Shown here in pieces: positions 10,271 through 21,740 of a stretch of 64,000 bases of DNA (the first letter of the stretch is position 1; every line of letters begins with the position of its first letter). Source of the stretch: Tricholoma matsutake (lineage: Eukaryota; Basidiomycota; Agaricomycetes; Agaricales; Tricholomataceae). The notes under the pieces are model-generated. The model saw nothing but the letters and a program-made list of their open reading frames with translations. It searched no databases and was not told where the DNA came from. The stretch spans positions 5,270,001-5,334,000 of the forward strand of contig AP026548.1 in the NCBI GenBank assembly GCA_026075535.2, read 5' to 3'. The position numbers were made by a program, and so were the translations under genes.

Positions 10271-11040
10271 GTCCAAACTAGTGATGTGCACAGCTCGGCT
10301 CAAACCCATAAGCCTGCCGAGGCTGAGCCCAAAAAAGCTGTAAGCTGTGGCCTGAGCCATGACTTTCAGTGGTTGAATATATTGGACCTCAGCATGGTCA
10401 ATGACTATACAGTTTATAATGTTTGTTATTGTTTAGCATATGAACAACGATGTCACGTTGTTTCTCAATGTTCACCTCCAGTTTTGCTCACCTCTGCAGC
10501 CGCTTTGCATCATGTATCCTTGCAGCTAGGTAAGCTTTTTTCTATCATCATTGGTCAATAACTAACTATTATTTTTGTCTTCTATTTTAGTTGATCTATG
10601 TAGTAGGAAACACATGCTTGGGGGCCATCAGGCTCTATTTCTATCACAGCATGAGTCGTCATCAGAGTCTGCATTGGGTGTGGCTGAGCCAGAAGAGTGT
10701 GGACATCAGCAAGCAAGACAATGGTTGGGGGACATGAAACAATAGGGGTGCAGGACAAACAGCACGAAGGTTTTCATAGTGTTAGGTGAGTCAATTAGCT
10801 TCGAACCATATTCCCTCCATACTAACATTCACTTTTACATAGTACAACCATGTATTTGTACCCCAATGATGTCAATAGCATAATATATGTTCAATTCTGT
10901 CACTTTTCCATACCCTGCATGACTAAGCTCACCTAGTACTATGGGCCACGGCTTGAGATTTTCAAAGCCTGAGCCCCCCAAAGCCAGGCCTAAGCCACGG
11001 CTTTCAGGCCGAGCCGAGCCGTCACAACACTAGTCCAAAC
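10271..11040. mobile_element. non-autonomous hAT-type element, 754 bp, at the gag/protease boundary of gypsy B
   Basis: GTCCAAAC is duplicated at 10271-10278 and 11033-11040. The element (10279-11032) starts TAGTGATGTGCACAGCTCGG, and the reverse complement of its right end starts TAGTGTTGTGACGGCTCGG. GGCTCGGCTC-type subterminal repeats occur at both ends. This is hAT-like by duplication length and termini. Excision joins Val/Gln codons of the gag region to the protease block TLIDSGSSHCFL. No transposase was found; a short open stretch inside is not convincing. Confidence 0.9.
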
Positions 11041-11548
11041 TCTCATAGATTCTGGTTCCTCCCATTGCTTCCTCAATTCCTCCTTCATGTTGGATAACCA
11101 ACTCAGCACGAAACCCATTAGCCTGATCAGATTACAGCTCTTTGATGGATCTTGCAACTCTACCATAACTCAAGTCGTCCAACTTCCAGTCACCTTCCCT
11201 ACCGGTGAAGTGTTCAATCTGTCATTTTATGTAACCTCGCTAGACTCTTCCTGTTCCACCGTACTCAGTCATAACTGGCTGAAGCAATACAATCTGTTGA
11301 TTGACTGGTCTTCAAGCCAAATCACTTTCTGCTCTGCAGATCATAGAGGTCCAGCACCCCAGATGTCACCTTTGTCTCCGAACCTTCCAGTAGATAACCA
11401 TGGTTCACCTGCACCTTTAGAACCCCCCATTCCACCTAAGTTTTCTCCTCCCAAGATTTCGTTCATCAATGCTGCCACATACATGTACACTAGTAAACTC
11501 CCTGGGGCAGTAGCTTTCCAGATGTTAGGAAACCAACCCATTACCTAA
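11041..11548 (+). pseudogene. gypsy B aspartic protease segment
   Basis: Starts with TLIDSGSSHCFLNSSF, where DSG is the retropepsin catalytic triplet. It continues through FPTGEVFNLSFYVTSLDS and VLSHNWLKQYNLLIDWSS, the usual flap and C-terminal blocks of gypsy proteases. A Pro-rich linker follows to 11548, where an insertion stops the frame. The enzyme would cleave the gag-pol polyprotein; here it is cut off both upstream and downstream. Confidence 0.8.
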
Positions 11549-11925
11549 TAAAATTTCATTTTTATTTTATTATGTCAAATTACACTACATGATGCCAAAT
11601 GATGCTACACTTTGATAGTGTGAGAATTTTATTTTGCATGCATCAAAATGTACGCGCATGTATGAGTGCGTTGGTAACAACAATGTACAATATGTGTAAC
11701 ATAGTATATAAACCCTAAATATATGCCTAAGGGACCCCAGTTGTGTTCTCTTAGGTATTCCACCTATGCTTTCAGTGTGAAAGGCCTATCTCAACAAACT
11801 CACCTATTAATAACCCCTTGCATCAAAACCATCAATTCCCCCATCACAAGCGCGGATCCCACCCCCTTCTTGTAGAGAGAACCCGCATGGTCTTAGCTAG
11901 CAGATAGTGGGTGTCGCCCTAACAC
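11545..11925. mobile_element. insertion between protease and reverse transcriptase, probable solo LTR
   Basis: About 380 bp that do not belong to pol. From 11619 the sequence starts TGTGAGAATTTTATTTTGC. It has a TATATAAACCC promoter-like motif near 11705 and ends CGCCCTAACA at 11922, consistent with a solo LTR of another retroelement. A 5-bp target duplication could not be identified, so the boundaries are uncertain. Confidence 0.45.
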
Positions 11926-11989
11926 CAGATGACCTTTGCTCCAGAAGGGTTATCCACCCACTCTGCTCAATCTTCACACCTGCCAGATT

Positions 11990-13409
11990 TATCCAACATT
12001 CCCACTGAGTATCATGAATTTGCTGATGTCTTTAATAAGACTAAGGCAGACACCTTCCTCCACATCGCCCTTATGACCTCAAGATAGAGACAGAGGATAA
12101 TGCTCCCCCTCCTCTGGGTCGCATGTATTCCCTCTCTCCCTCTGAATTAGAAGCCTTACAAGTCTTCATTGATGAAAAAGTCCACTCAGGTTTCATTCGC
12201 CCCTCAAAATCCCCGCACAGTACTCCTATCCTCTTCATCAAGAAAAAAGATGGCAGCCTATGACTTTGTGTCAACTACTGAGGCCTCAACCATCTCATGA
12301 AGAAGGACCACTACCCACTTCTGCTCATTTCTGACCTCCTCAACTCCCCCTGAAAAGCCCGCTTGTTTACCAAGATAGACTTGTGGCACACCTATCACCT
12401 AGTCTGCATTGCGGATGGTGATGAATGGAAGACTACTTTCTGCACCTGCTATGGATCCTTCGAGTGGTTGGTAGTTCTATTCGGGCTCACTAATGCACCC
12501 GCAGCATTCCAGCACTTTATGAATGACATCTTCAGTGACATGCTGGATGTCTGTGTCATCGTCTACCTCGACGACATCCTAATCTACTCCGATGACAAAT
12601 TGCAGCATGGAGCTCACATCAAGGAAGTTCTTTGGAGACTCTGGAAGAATGGACTGGATGCTTCACCGCAGAAATGCGAGTTCCACAAAGACACCGTGGA
12701 ATATCTAGGTTTCATCCTTTCACTGGATGGACTATGGATGTCATAAGATAAAGTCAAAACTGTGCTCGACTGGCCTGAGCCTAGGAAAGTCAAGGATATA
12801 CAATCCTTCTTAGGCTTCTGCAATTTTTACCACCGTTTCATCAACAGCTACTCAGACATTGTCATTCCACTCACCTGCTTGATGTGGAAATCTGCCCCCT
12901 GGGACTTCAACAAGAAGTGCCGCGATGCTTTTGAAAAGCTCAAACAAGAATTCACTCACACCCCCATCTTAACTCAATGGGTACCTGACTCCCAAATGGT
13001 ACTTGAAACCAATGCTTCTGACTACACCCTAGCGGCTATCCTCTTGGTTTACACTGTGGATGGAAAAATTCATCTGGTCGCTTTCCATTCCCGCTCCTTT
13101 AATCCTGCTGAACTGAATTATGATACACATGACAAGGAACTTCTGGCTATCTTCAAAGCTTTCAAGCATTGGCAGCAATATTATGAGGGTTCTGCAAACC
13201 TGATCAATGTGGTCATGGACCAGAGAAATCTGGAATACTTCAGCACTACTAAATTGCTCACCTGCTGTCAAGCCAGATGGTCTGAGTACCTCTCACAGTT
13301 CAACCTTGTTATCCGCTTTCGCCCTGGAAAATTAGGGACCAAGCCAGACATGCTCACAAGACATTGGGATGTCTACCACAAGGGGGAAATAGTGACTTTG
13401 CCTCTGTAA
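11990..13409 (+). pseudogene. pol: gypsy B reverse transcriptase and RNase H
   Basis: The block [13 protein letters not shown] near 12010 is the usual start of the gypsy RT region. The palm domain at 12363-12746 reads [33 protein letters not shown] and [11 protein letters not shown], with the catalytic YLDD intact. The segment [14 protein letters not shown] ends in an in-frame stop at 12744. The connection and RNase H domains (12762-13409) read FLGFCNFYHRFI, LETNASDYTLAAIL, THDKELLAIFKAFKHW and FRPGKLGTKPDMLTRHW. Frameshifts occur between 12060 and 12360. The enzyme would copy element RNA to DNA in cytoplasmic particles. The stops make this copy non-functional. Confidence 0.85.
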
Positions 13410-14975
13410 ACCCAACCAACTTCCGACCTGTATTCACACAGGAACAACTCACCTCTTCCCTTCATGCCACCTACCTTGCAACACCTATCCTTCAACAAGC
13501 AGTAATCATGGATGTTGAGAAACTTCACCACGACATCCACACCTCCTTACCCCTTGACCCCCTATCATCCGCACATCTTCCAACACCTGTTGACCCCAAC
13601 TGGACCATAGATGAGGAAGGTCTTCTCCACTACTTAAACTGGATTTATGTTCCAGATGTTGTGGATCTCTGCCTCAAGGTCCTTCAGTACAAACACAATC
13701 ATATCCTCTCTGGCCACTTCAGACAAAACAAAACCCAGCAGCTTGTCCATCGGGAATATGTCTGGCCACCCTCCACACCTTTGTGCAGGAATTCTGCAAA
13801 TCCTCTACCACTTGCAAATGATCCAAATCACCTCGACACAAACCCTATGGGTTCCTAAAGCAACTTCCAGCCCAGGAATGACCTTGGAACTCAATCTCCA
13901 TGGATTTCATTGAGCAACTACCCGACTCTGATGGCCACACCACTATCCTGGTCATTGTTGACCACCTCACCAAACAAGGCATCTTCATTCAACTGTCAAC
14001 AAAATCACAGCCCAAGAATTAGCCAACCTGTTCATCCTCCATGTCTTCTCCAAGCATGGCGTCCTGTTGCACATCACTTGCGACCAGGGATCCGAGTTTG
14101 TCTCCCATTTCTTCCGCTCCCTTGGACAAGTGCTCGACATGTGGATCCACTTCACTTCCAGTTATCACCTGCAAGGTGATGGTCAGATGGAACAACTTAA
14201 TCAGACCTTGGAGCAGTACCTCCAGATCTTCTGCAACCATCAGCAGGATGACTGGTCTCACCTCTTACCCTTGGGTGAATTTGCCTACAACAATGCTCCC
14301 TTTGCCTCTACAGGTGTATCCCCTTTCTTCGCCAACAAGGGCTACCACCCAAACATTTCTGTCTTCCCTGAATGTGACTTAGCCTCACAGCGTGCCCATG
14401 AGTTCATCGTTGACTTAGACAACCTTCATCAGGAACTTCAGAAACAGCTTGTGGCTGCTCAAGAGCATTATCAAGGCCCTACAGACAAACATTGGGCACC
14501 CACACCCGACTTCAACATTGGTGACTCTGCCTATGTCACTGCAGAAAATATCCACACCACTCATCCCTCCAAGAAACTTTCCAAAAAGAACCATGGTCCC
14601 TTTGAAATCATTGCCCACCCAGGTACTCACTCAGTCACCCTGTGGCTTAGACCACATGTGGGCCATCTACCCTGTTTTCCATGTCTCCCAACTAGAAAAA
14701 CACTTCCCAAACACAATTCCAAATCAAGCACAACCTCCACCTCCTCCGATCACTATCGACGATGAGCTTGAGTATGAGATCGCCGAAGTCCTTGACTCCA
14801 AGGTCGACAATTGATGTCGCTGCAAGATTCTCTACCTCGTCTGATGGGATGGTTACCAGGGAACCAATGAAGAAACCTCCTGGCTACCTGTTATGGAACT
14901 TGACCACACCCAAACGTTCAAGAACTCCTCATGGACTTTCACACCTGCTACCCACAGAAACCCAGTCCATTACCT
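13410..14975 (+). pseudogene. pol: gypsy B integrase with C-terminal chromodomain
   Basis: After a linker, 13640-13860 holds a decayed HHCC-like zinc region. The integrase core has [31 protein letters not shown] reading in shifted frames near 13900-13990. It continues in the 14067-14765 frame with CDQGSEFVSHFF, TSSYHLQGDGQMEQLNQTLE and FAYNNAPFASTGVSPFF. About 14764-14910 encodes a chromodomain: EYEIAEVLDSKVDN, then CRCKILYLV, WDGY and ETSWLPVMEL, with two in-frame stops. HTCYPQKPSP near 14940-14970 marks the pol C-terminus. Chromodomains in this position are typical of chromoviruses and may direct integration to methylated heterochromatin (established for some members). Several frameshifts mean the protein is not made. 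Confidence 0.82.
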
Positions 14976-15068
14976 GCTTAAAGTCTATTTATGTTACTCA
15001 TTCACTCAGTCAGAACTCAGAAACAAATTTTATTGCAAAAAGAATTTTTTTTGGATCCAACCAGATCC

Positions 15069-16085
15069 CTACACTACCACCTCTGCTTCTCCCTCACCGT
15101 CTTCATCACCCTCTCCCCCAACCTTGCCCTCTTCTCCACCCTCACCCTTATATCCACCCTCACCCTCTTCTCCACTCTTGCTCTCCTCCTTGTCATCTGC
15201 CTGCCTTTTCTCCAAATATCTCTGGAAAGCTGCCCAGTCATCTCCAGACTGGCAGATCCTGCGTCTTTCCTGCTGGGACTCTTGCACTGCCCACTCCACT
15301 TCTTCTTCATCCTCATCGCTCTCCTCCCCAGCACTTTCATCCTCCACCCACTCTGGGTCCAATGCATCCTGGATCTCCTCTATGGATTCCCGCACCACAG
15401 TTGCCACCTCACCGAATCCCTTCTTCACCATCTTCACCATCTGCCACATCAGCTCTGCATTTTCCCTGCTATTTCCTGTCAACCCTGTTGTTCCTGCTGC
15501 AGTTCCCACCATTTTTGCTGCAGGGGCCTCCTGCCCCTCCCACACTACCTCTTTGCACTTGTGTTTGACATGTGTGCAGTTATCGCACATGCATCCCCTC
15601 ACGCCCATCTTGAACCAAGCAATTTTTTGATATTTGCATCTAGGCCACTTATCAGTAAAAGAAGGCTGAGAAGTAAAACAAGAAACTCACCTTTTGCAGG
15701 GCAAGGCGGCCTGCACCCACTCTGGACCCTCAGACTCCTCTGACCCCACCCTCGCCTTCAACCTGGCGACTTTCTTCTTCTTTGGGGACTTGCTCCCCTC
15801 AGCCTCATCCCCCAAACCTGCAGCCGCAGCCACCTGCTTCTTCTCCACTCGTCTTGCAGCCACTGCCTCCTTCTTCCATGCCTCTGCCTGGTGTGCCTCC
15901 TCCACCTTCACAGCCTCTTCTGCTGCTCTTTGCACCTCCTGCAGCCTCCACTCCTCCTCCCTCATCGCTTCCTCCAGCTCTCTCATCTCCCATTCCATCT
16001 GCTCCTTTATTGCCCACTCCCTCTGTTTGTGTTGGGCCTTCATCGCAGCCAATTTGATTTGCATGGAGACTGCTGGGGGGGACAT
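15069..16085 (-). CDS. spliced antisense gene inside gypsy B: coiled-coil protein with cysteine cluster
   Basis: Minus-strand exon 1 runs from the ATG at 16085 to 15691. An intron at 15690-15640 (51 nt, GTGAGT donor, ACTGAT branch-like site, CTAG end) is followed by exon 2, 15639-15069. The join keeps frame and completes a Cys motif: PCKR plus CKYQKIAWF, then GCMCDNCTHVKHKCKE, giving two cysteine pairs plus a final Cys. The product is about 321 aa. Residues about 10-90 are a Glu/Lys/Ala-rich coiled coil (REWAIKEQMEWEMRELEEAM). Next come a basic PKKKKVARLKARVGSE stretch, the Cys cluster, and a C-terminal Asp/Glu/Gly-rich acidic tail. The layout loosely resembles a DNA-binding regulator, but the cysteine spacing is not that of a Gal4-type Zn2Cys6 domain. 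It sits antisense between the end of pol and the 3' LTR and appears open while all sense genes are dead. Function unknown; retention as an accessory retroelement gene is inference. Confidence 0.6.
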
Positions 16086-16208
16086 ATTGGATAGGTGATG
16101 GGAGTAGGAAACAACATGAAAATTTTTTCAACCAACTACCACATTTGGAAATTCAACCAACTTCCTGATTTAGACTGAAACACTCATGTGCCTCGTAGGC
16201 TCGGCACT

Positions 16209-16221
16209 AAGGGGGAAATAC
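16209..16221 (+). other. polypurine tract of gypsy B
   Basis: AAGGGGGAAATAC directly precedes the TGTCAAG start of the 3' LTR, where plus-strand DNA synthesis would be primed. Confidence 0.75.
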
Positions 16222-16928
16222 TGTCAAGAACTGTTCCTCACCCGATCAGAACCCGCATCTGTCCAACCCTTTTCCACATGTTGAACCCAACATTCATCAA
16301 CTCCTCCTGCTTTTGTTCCTGGCTGCCTTGCACTGCCCACACTGCTGTGCACCAGGCTGCCTTGTACAGCACCCATGGCCACCTTCCCAAGGCTGCCATC
16401 TCTTTTGCAAGTTCGACTACAGATTCGTGTGCAGCTCCCACTAGGTCATTTATCTACACAGTCGATACACTGCCGCAGCCTCCGTTTCCATTCTGCCTTT
16501 ATTCTGGACTACAGTATTTAAGCTTAGTTAGTTTCACCTTGTATTCCTCAGTTTGTATATTGACATAGACTCAACTTTAACCTGCCAATCTAAATCTCAT
16601 TCTACTCCTACCTCAGTCCTCTAAGAGTCTGAACTCCATTCGACTCGACCTCTAGTCTCCCTCTGAAGTTCTGGTCTCATCCAAACTTAACCCAAGTCCC
16701 TCCATACTCCTGCCCACATTTACCCGCACTTTCCCGCTTCTACCTCCAAACCTTCATCTTGAAATTAGGACACCAGATGAGGTGAAGGGTGCAGCTTCTT
16801 ACAAGCTGAAGCCAAGTCCTTTCCATTTTCCCCTCTGCAGAATCCGCCACGACCTGACAACCTTCCACTATCATCACCTGCAGGGTCCGATCAGATTCCG
16901 ATGTGCCTTCTAGAATCAGTTCTCAACA
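16222..16928 (+). repeat. 3' LTR of gypsy B
   Basis: Aligns with 6538-7222 but differs by many C/T and G/A changes and an about 20-bp insertion near 16365. This indicates an old insertion exposed to transition-biased mutation. Confidence 0.88.
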
Positions 16929-16954
16929 GACAGACACACCATGTACATACTATG

Positions 16955-17270
16955 TTAACCAATGACTACATTGTACACTGATTATTATACCTTACAATAG
17001 AGATGCATTAGGAATGTAACACAGACATTAGTAACATTTGAATTGAAATGGGCACAGACACAGCCACAGACATGGACACAGCCACAGACATGGACACAGC
17101 CACTGACATGGCCATGGACATGGGGACAGCCTTGTATATCTGTTTTGATGTATGCTGTTGAACTATAGACATGCATTAGGAATGTAATACAGACATCAGT
17201 AACAATTGAAATGCAACAGGCACAGACATGGCCATGGACACAGCCATGGACACAGCCACAGGAATGGCCA
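16955..17270 (+). repeat. right flank repeat of gypsy B and CAGACATGG-type tandem repeats
   Basis: 16955-17052 repeats the left-flank block (6416-6510), starting TTAACCAATGACTACATTG. It is followed by ACAGCCACAGACATGGA-type units to about 17120. A second partial copy of the ACATGCATTAGGAATGTAA block lies at about 17168, followed by more ATGGCCATGGACACAG units. Confidence 0.8.
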
Positions 17271-17299
17271 TGGACAGTTCTCAACTGATTTGTTTGCTT

Positions 17300-18000
17300 T
17301 GTCAGGGGCTTGGGCCATGTGCATAATACTTGCATTGGGGACATTTTTTGTCTGGTAGGGTTTTGGTGTGGTGTGAGGTGGTAGTTATGAGGTGGCTCAT
17401 TGTAGGTTGCCTAGAGTGAGACTTTATGGAATAAATAGAACAGAGGATGATTAATAATGAAGCTAGATATGTTGCCAGAGATTTTGGGGCCCTAGAGAAC
17501 TGCCTGCAAGTGCCAGCAGGGCTTTTGGATTGCCTTAGTGACCAAGTCTCCAGTCTAGAAGCACAGTCCCAGCACTGGAATAGATCCTCAGTGCAGCTGT
17601 GGTGAATGGGAGCCACCCATGACGTGCTTGTATCAAAATGACTTGCGGTGGGACCATGCAGAGCTCAGTCGATAGATTTCCGTGCTTGTATTGGACTTGA
17701 AACAAGCATGTAAAGAACTACAAACAAGTAAACAAACATTGTAACTAATTGGTAAGTTCCGAAGTCACACTGTCACAACTATGTAGTTTGAAGTACTTAG
17801 TCCAACAAGGGTTTTATGATCAAAACAGTGTGTTTTAGAACCAGGCTCCAGAGGTGCAGACACAGGACCCCAGATTATACTCCCTAAGGCTTTTTGCCCA
17901 TCTGGACAGATTCTGAGAAAATTTTGGTGTTTGGCCACTTCCAAACTGGACAAATTGGGTTGAAGTCCAGGGTATGCTGTTATCTATAGTCTGGACAGAA
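17300..18000. other. no gene recognised
   Basis: Short open frames on both strands are without recognisable motifs. A GTCTGGACAGA-type sequence lies just left of the hAT MITE at 18009. Confidence 0.45.
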
Positions 18001-18542
18001 TGTAGGGCTAGGGAATGGCAGGGGTAACCCTGGGGTATTTTGAGGCTACCCTTACCCTTACCCTCCAAACCCCCTTACCCCTCAGAGGGGTCAGGGTTTT
18101 GAGGGGTATGGGTAAGGGTATGGAGGGGTATGGAGCATACACAATACCCCCCAACATGGTATCATAAGATGAGTGACTAAAATCACTTTTATAGTCAAAG
18201 ACATGAACATCTGGCCACTTTCTTGGCTGTATAAAAGTGCTACAACACATTTTCAGGTAATACCTATGCAGAATTTGGAAATCCTGTGATGTCAAAACAT
18301 CAATACATGGAAAATGCAATGTATATTCTGCTGAAGCTGTGTAGAAGTCTTTTGTTGATGGTGTTTGATGCAAATTTACTTTATTATATGCCCCCCATCC
18401 AGAGATTTTACCTACCCTGGAACCCCTCCCAAGGGTAAGGGCTGGCTGAGGGTACAAACACTGTACCCTCACCCCTACCCTCATCTACCCTTGACAAATA
18501 CCCCCAGAGTTTTGCATACCCCTGCCATTCACTATGTAGGGC
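18001..18542. mobile_element. hAT-type MITE, 526 bp, perfect 8-bp target duplication
   Basis: TGTAGGGC is perfectly duplicated at 18001-18008 and 18535-18542. The element (18009-18534) starts TAGGGAATGGCAGGGGTA, and the reverse complement of its right end starts TAGTGAATGGCAGGGGTA, with one mismatch in 18. Subterminal regions are rich in TACCCTTACCC and GGGTAAGGG units, resembling the MITEs at 21940 and 48260. No coding capacity. Confidence 0.93.
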
Positions 18543-19500
18543 AGATATTGATGCTACATGACAAGATGGAACAATGGAGTGGTTAGAGGTCAAGATCTTC
18601 CATAGCTAGGCTTTGCGATTGAACCTTGCATCATGTAGATATTTTGGCTTTTACCCCATAATCTATTTGTTGTTTGTTTGTTTTTTTCTTCCTCCCACAG
18701 AACCCCCATTCAAAGACTGCAGCTACCATTCCCAGCTGTATGTGACATTGGCACATTGTTGATGGAAGGTCTTCATAATCATGAGGACCTTGATGCACTT
18801 CCACCATTCAATGCTCAAGAATGGATTAAGAAATATGTCCAATCTGAAATTTGACTTTAGTGACTACAGAATTCTGTTTACAGAACATGGCATGAGAGTG
18901 GTGCAAGGTCAGACCCAGGGCTGTTAGATACAAGTATAATCATTGATGTACCTTGATTGTGCAGTCATCACCTTTACTCTAAAACAGGTGGCAAGCATGG
19001 CTCCATCACCAAATTGTCCAACATCAGTGCTGTTTCATACATTGCTGTACAGCTATTTGAATTCATGCACAGTTGTCAATAGAGGCAACATCTTATCTGC
19101 AAACCAGGCAGCTTGCTTTGCTACCTTCTATCATGTTCCTCATGTTGCTTTTGACATCGCCCAAGGTTCATATGCACTCAGGCACTCTCAAGTTGTCACA
19201 GGAAGATACTGATCAATTTGCCGCTCTCAATAATGGAATGGTCACTTTCAAGGTTGCAATGGTTGCAATAAATTGTCTAGGAAACAAGGCAATGGCAAAA
19301 AATACTTAAGATGAGGAAGCAGATGGTGAAGATTAATGTGATATATAGTCTCCTAGCATAATACCACTCTTCTGTCAGCTCCAGAGGTTGTTTGACAGCT
19401 TCCAAAAGGCAAGTGAGTGCTCAAAAAGGCTGTTTTAGGCTATCAGGACAAAATTTGAGGTCTGAAAAGGCTTTTTCCACCAATCCAGACAAAGTTGGGG
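18543..19500. other. no gene recognised
   Basis: AT-rich DNA with short open frames lacking motifs. A T-rich tract ending CTCCCACAG near 18700 looks like an acceptor site, but no matching exon structure was established. Confidence 0.4.
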
Positions 19501-19501
19501 G

Positions 19502-20614
19502 CTAGGAAGAGCTGTTTTGATAGTCCAGACAAATGTTGGAAAAAGTACAAAACGATAGTTCTAATCCAGACAAATCTGCAAAACCCTGTCCAGACAAAGT
19601 TGCTGCCATTTCAAAAATTTGGTGCAAAGCCTTAGGGGGTATAAGTGCCATCTGTGAGAGTGCAACTGTTTGTGCTGCCCTATCCCAAGCAACCACAATC
19701 CTGATGAGGAAATGTGCCATGCCCAACTCAGAAATAGTCCAAACCTTTCACATCTGGTCCTTAGACCTCTTGTTCTCATCCTTGGAGTCCACAATGGATA
19801 AATAATCATTGACATGAACAGTGGCAATGATAGTCCTGAGTTAGTCTTGCAATAATATATACAAGACTCACAGGACAGATGAGTAAAACCTCAGGTGATC
19901 ATCTGAGCATTCAGTGTCTGATTCTATATGGCCCCACTTTCCTTCATGCTGTATAGACCTCACTGAAGTTGCCATACCCAATCCTTCTTCCCTGGTTCCT
20001 CAAAACCAGCAGGTTGCTGCATGTACTGCACTTCATCATCTGGTCATAAACCATAGAGAAAAGCCATCTTCACATCAATTTGTTGTGCATCCCATTGAGC
20101 GAGGCTGTGATATGTACCATGATTCCATGTGTGCAGTCAGTGAGGTGGTCTTAGTATAGTCCCTGCCATAAATCTGCTCACAACCTTTGAGAACAACATG
20201 TACTTTCCACCTGACTACTTTGCCAATCTTGTCTCGCTTAATATGGAAAATGGGCTTCCCTTTTCAGACACATTTTCCTTGAGGGACTTCAGAATGTGGT
20301 ACTAGCTTATAGACCCCCATGTCTTTCAGGGATTTTAACTCATCCCAATATCCCTCCTCCCAATGTGCTGCATCTGCTGAGTTCTTGGCTTCATCCCATA
20401 TCTTAGGCTCATCCTTGAACTGGAGTGAGTCTGGATCAAAATCATTCATCTCTGAGATCAGAGCCAGAAGTTCATGTGCCTGGTTGCCAAGATCAAGATT
20501 CTGGAAAGCCTGCTGAAGATCAGCAATGTCATTATCACAGGGAAGGAGGTCTTTACTGTGCCCCATGTATTCCATGCCAATCTGCACAGAATTTGGTGGA
20601 CTCAGACTCTGCAT
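19502..20614 (-). pseudogene. Ty1/copia reverse transcriptase relic
   Basis: Minus-strand reading from about 20614 gives KIWDEAKNSADAAHWEEGYW, DELKSLKDMGVYKLVP, then after a stop KGKPIFHIKRD, GKVVRWKVHVVLKG and QIYGRDYTKTTS. This is the start of a copia-type RT domain. Near 19620-19700, LGMAHFLIRI and RAAQTVALSQMALI match the later RT/connection region. Much of the RT between them, including any YVDD box, cannot be read, and stops are frequent. No LTRs were found. It is an old fragment from a family different from the intact copia at 37-42.7 kb. Confidence 0.65.
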
Positions 20615-20802
20615 GGACTAGCTCAGACTGGCTTGGACTGGCACCAAATTATTTGGCTCAAATGTCTATAGCAGTTACTTGGACTCCTAGAGAGTCCATG
20701 CTATTTGTGGACTTTTACTCAGACTTGTCTGTATCAGTCCACATCAGTCCGCCAGAGTCTGCAGAATGTAATTATAGTCTAGGCTGACCACCAAAAAACT
20801 TT

Positions 20803-20890
20803 GTAGCCAAAGGGAATTGAACCCCAAGCCTTCCCATCAGGTACAAATAGGCTCTAGTATTGCCACAGCTCAGCCATGTTTTTTTGCTAC
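20803..20890 (-). repeat. tRNA-like Pol III box sequence (SINE-like)
   Basis: On the minus strand, an A-box-like TGGCTGAGCTGTGG (20863-20876) is followed by a B-box GGGGTTCAATTCCC (about 20812-20825). The ends GTAGC and GGCTAC could pair as an acceptor stem. The cloverleaf is too degenerate for a working tRNA. It lies in DNA with repeated GGACT/AGTCC motifs. Confidence 0.45.
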
Positions 20891-21120
20891 TTTGGGAAAT
20901 AAAATAGCTAAAATTCTGAAAATATTTGAGGACATCACATGATAAGCTAAGGGGTCCTCTGCCAACTCTAAGCGATCCGACCACCAGTTCCCATGTTATG
21001 TAAGTGGCTTAAAATGCAGCTTAGCAAGCCATAGGGCATGGCATGGATTACCCATGGTTATTTGTGGGTATTGATATGAATATGTATTTTAATAATCTAA
21101 TTACACTAAATTAATATATA

Positions 21121-21740
21121 GAAAGTGACCCCCCTCTTGCGTTTGGAGTGAGGGAGGGGGGGTGGTGCCTGTAGTCACCGAGAACAGAATGAGTAACCCC
21201 CCCCACTCACATTTGCAGTGAGAGAGGGGGGGGGGGGGGTGGTGCCTGTAGTCGTCATTTGATCCCCATTTCCACCCCACAAGCAGTTGCTCGTGGTGGC
21301 AGTTGGGGGTGCTATCATCTTGGGTCCTCCTCCTGGTCATCATTGTCATTCCACCCACTATCCACCCCATGAGCAGTTGCTTGTGAGGCTGGGGCAGGTG
21401 GTGTGCCATTGTGACGTGGTGGCGTTGGCATGGTGTCGTTCCATGTGAGCTTATTCCAACATAGGAAATGAAAGAAACAAACAAAAGAAAAACTTACTGT
21501 GGGTGACATGGCACCATTGGGTGTGTGTCGTTAGCTGTCGTTGTCTGTCATTATCAGTAGTTTAGAACCTGAAAAAGAAGAAACATAATCAGTTAGTTTA
21601 CAAAAAACAAGAAATGAAACACAAAAACACTTACTATAGGCCCAAACAATGATTCATGTTGTTTGTGGCCATTGTGGTTGCTTACTCATCATCCTTGCTC
21701 CCCGTTTCCACCCTGTGAGCAGTTGCTCACAGTGGTGGTT
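21121..21740 (-). repeat. hairpin cassette (H1, H2, intron-like, H1, H1, H3, H3)
   Basis: Read on the minus strand, the order is as follows. H1 at 21732-21713 (perfect 8-bp CTGTGAGC/GCTCACAG stem). H2 at 21670-21639 (GGCC(A)CAAACAA with TTGTTTGGGCC). An intron-like segment at 21634-21569 (GTAAGT, AAACTAACTGAT, TTTTTCAG). H1 at 21385-21368 and at 21296-21277. Two C-rich/G-rich H3-like hairpins follow, about 21232-21196 and 21160-21125, with long poly-G runs. It encodes no convincing protein. The same order occurs in the hAT-type elements at 7779 and 24561. Confidence 0.65.

Larger units (their letters stand above)
6538..16928 (+). mobile_element. Ty3/gypsy chromovirus element B, defective, with both LTRs
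   Basis: The two LTRs (6538-7222 and 16222-16928) start TGTCAAGAACTG and end CAGTTCT(T/C)AACA. They flank gag, protease, reverse transcriptase, RNase H, integrase and a C-terminal chromodomain in Ty3/gypsy order on the plus strand. Every sense gene has stops or frameshifts, so the copy is dead. Three insertions interrupt it: hAT-type elements at 7779-9470 and 10279-11032, and a probable solo LTR near 11619-11922. A spliced antisense gene lies between pol and the 3' LTR. The LTRs differ by many transitions and an indel, so the insertion is old. No 5-bp target duplication was found; both flanks belong to the same local repeat instead. Confidence 0.9.

Noticed and set aside
14762..15743. Three long overlapping plus-strand Pro/Ser/Leu-rich frames
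   Set aside because: They are opposite-strand shadows of the antisense spliced gene; their composition reflects the complement of Glu/Lys codons.
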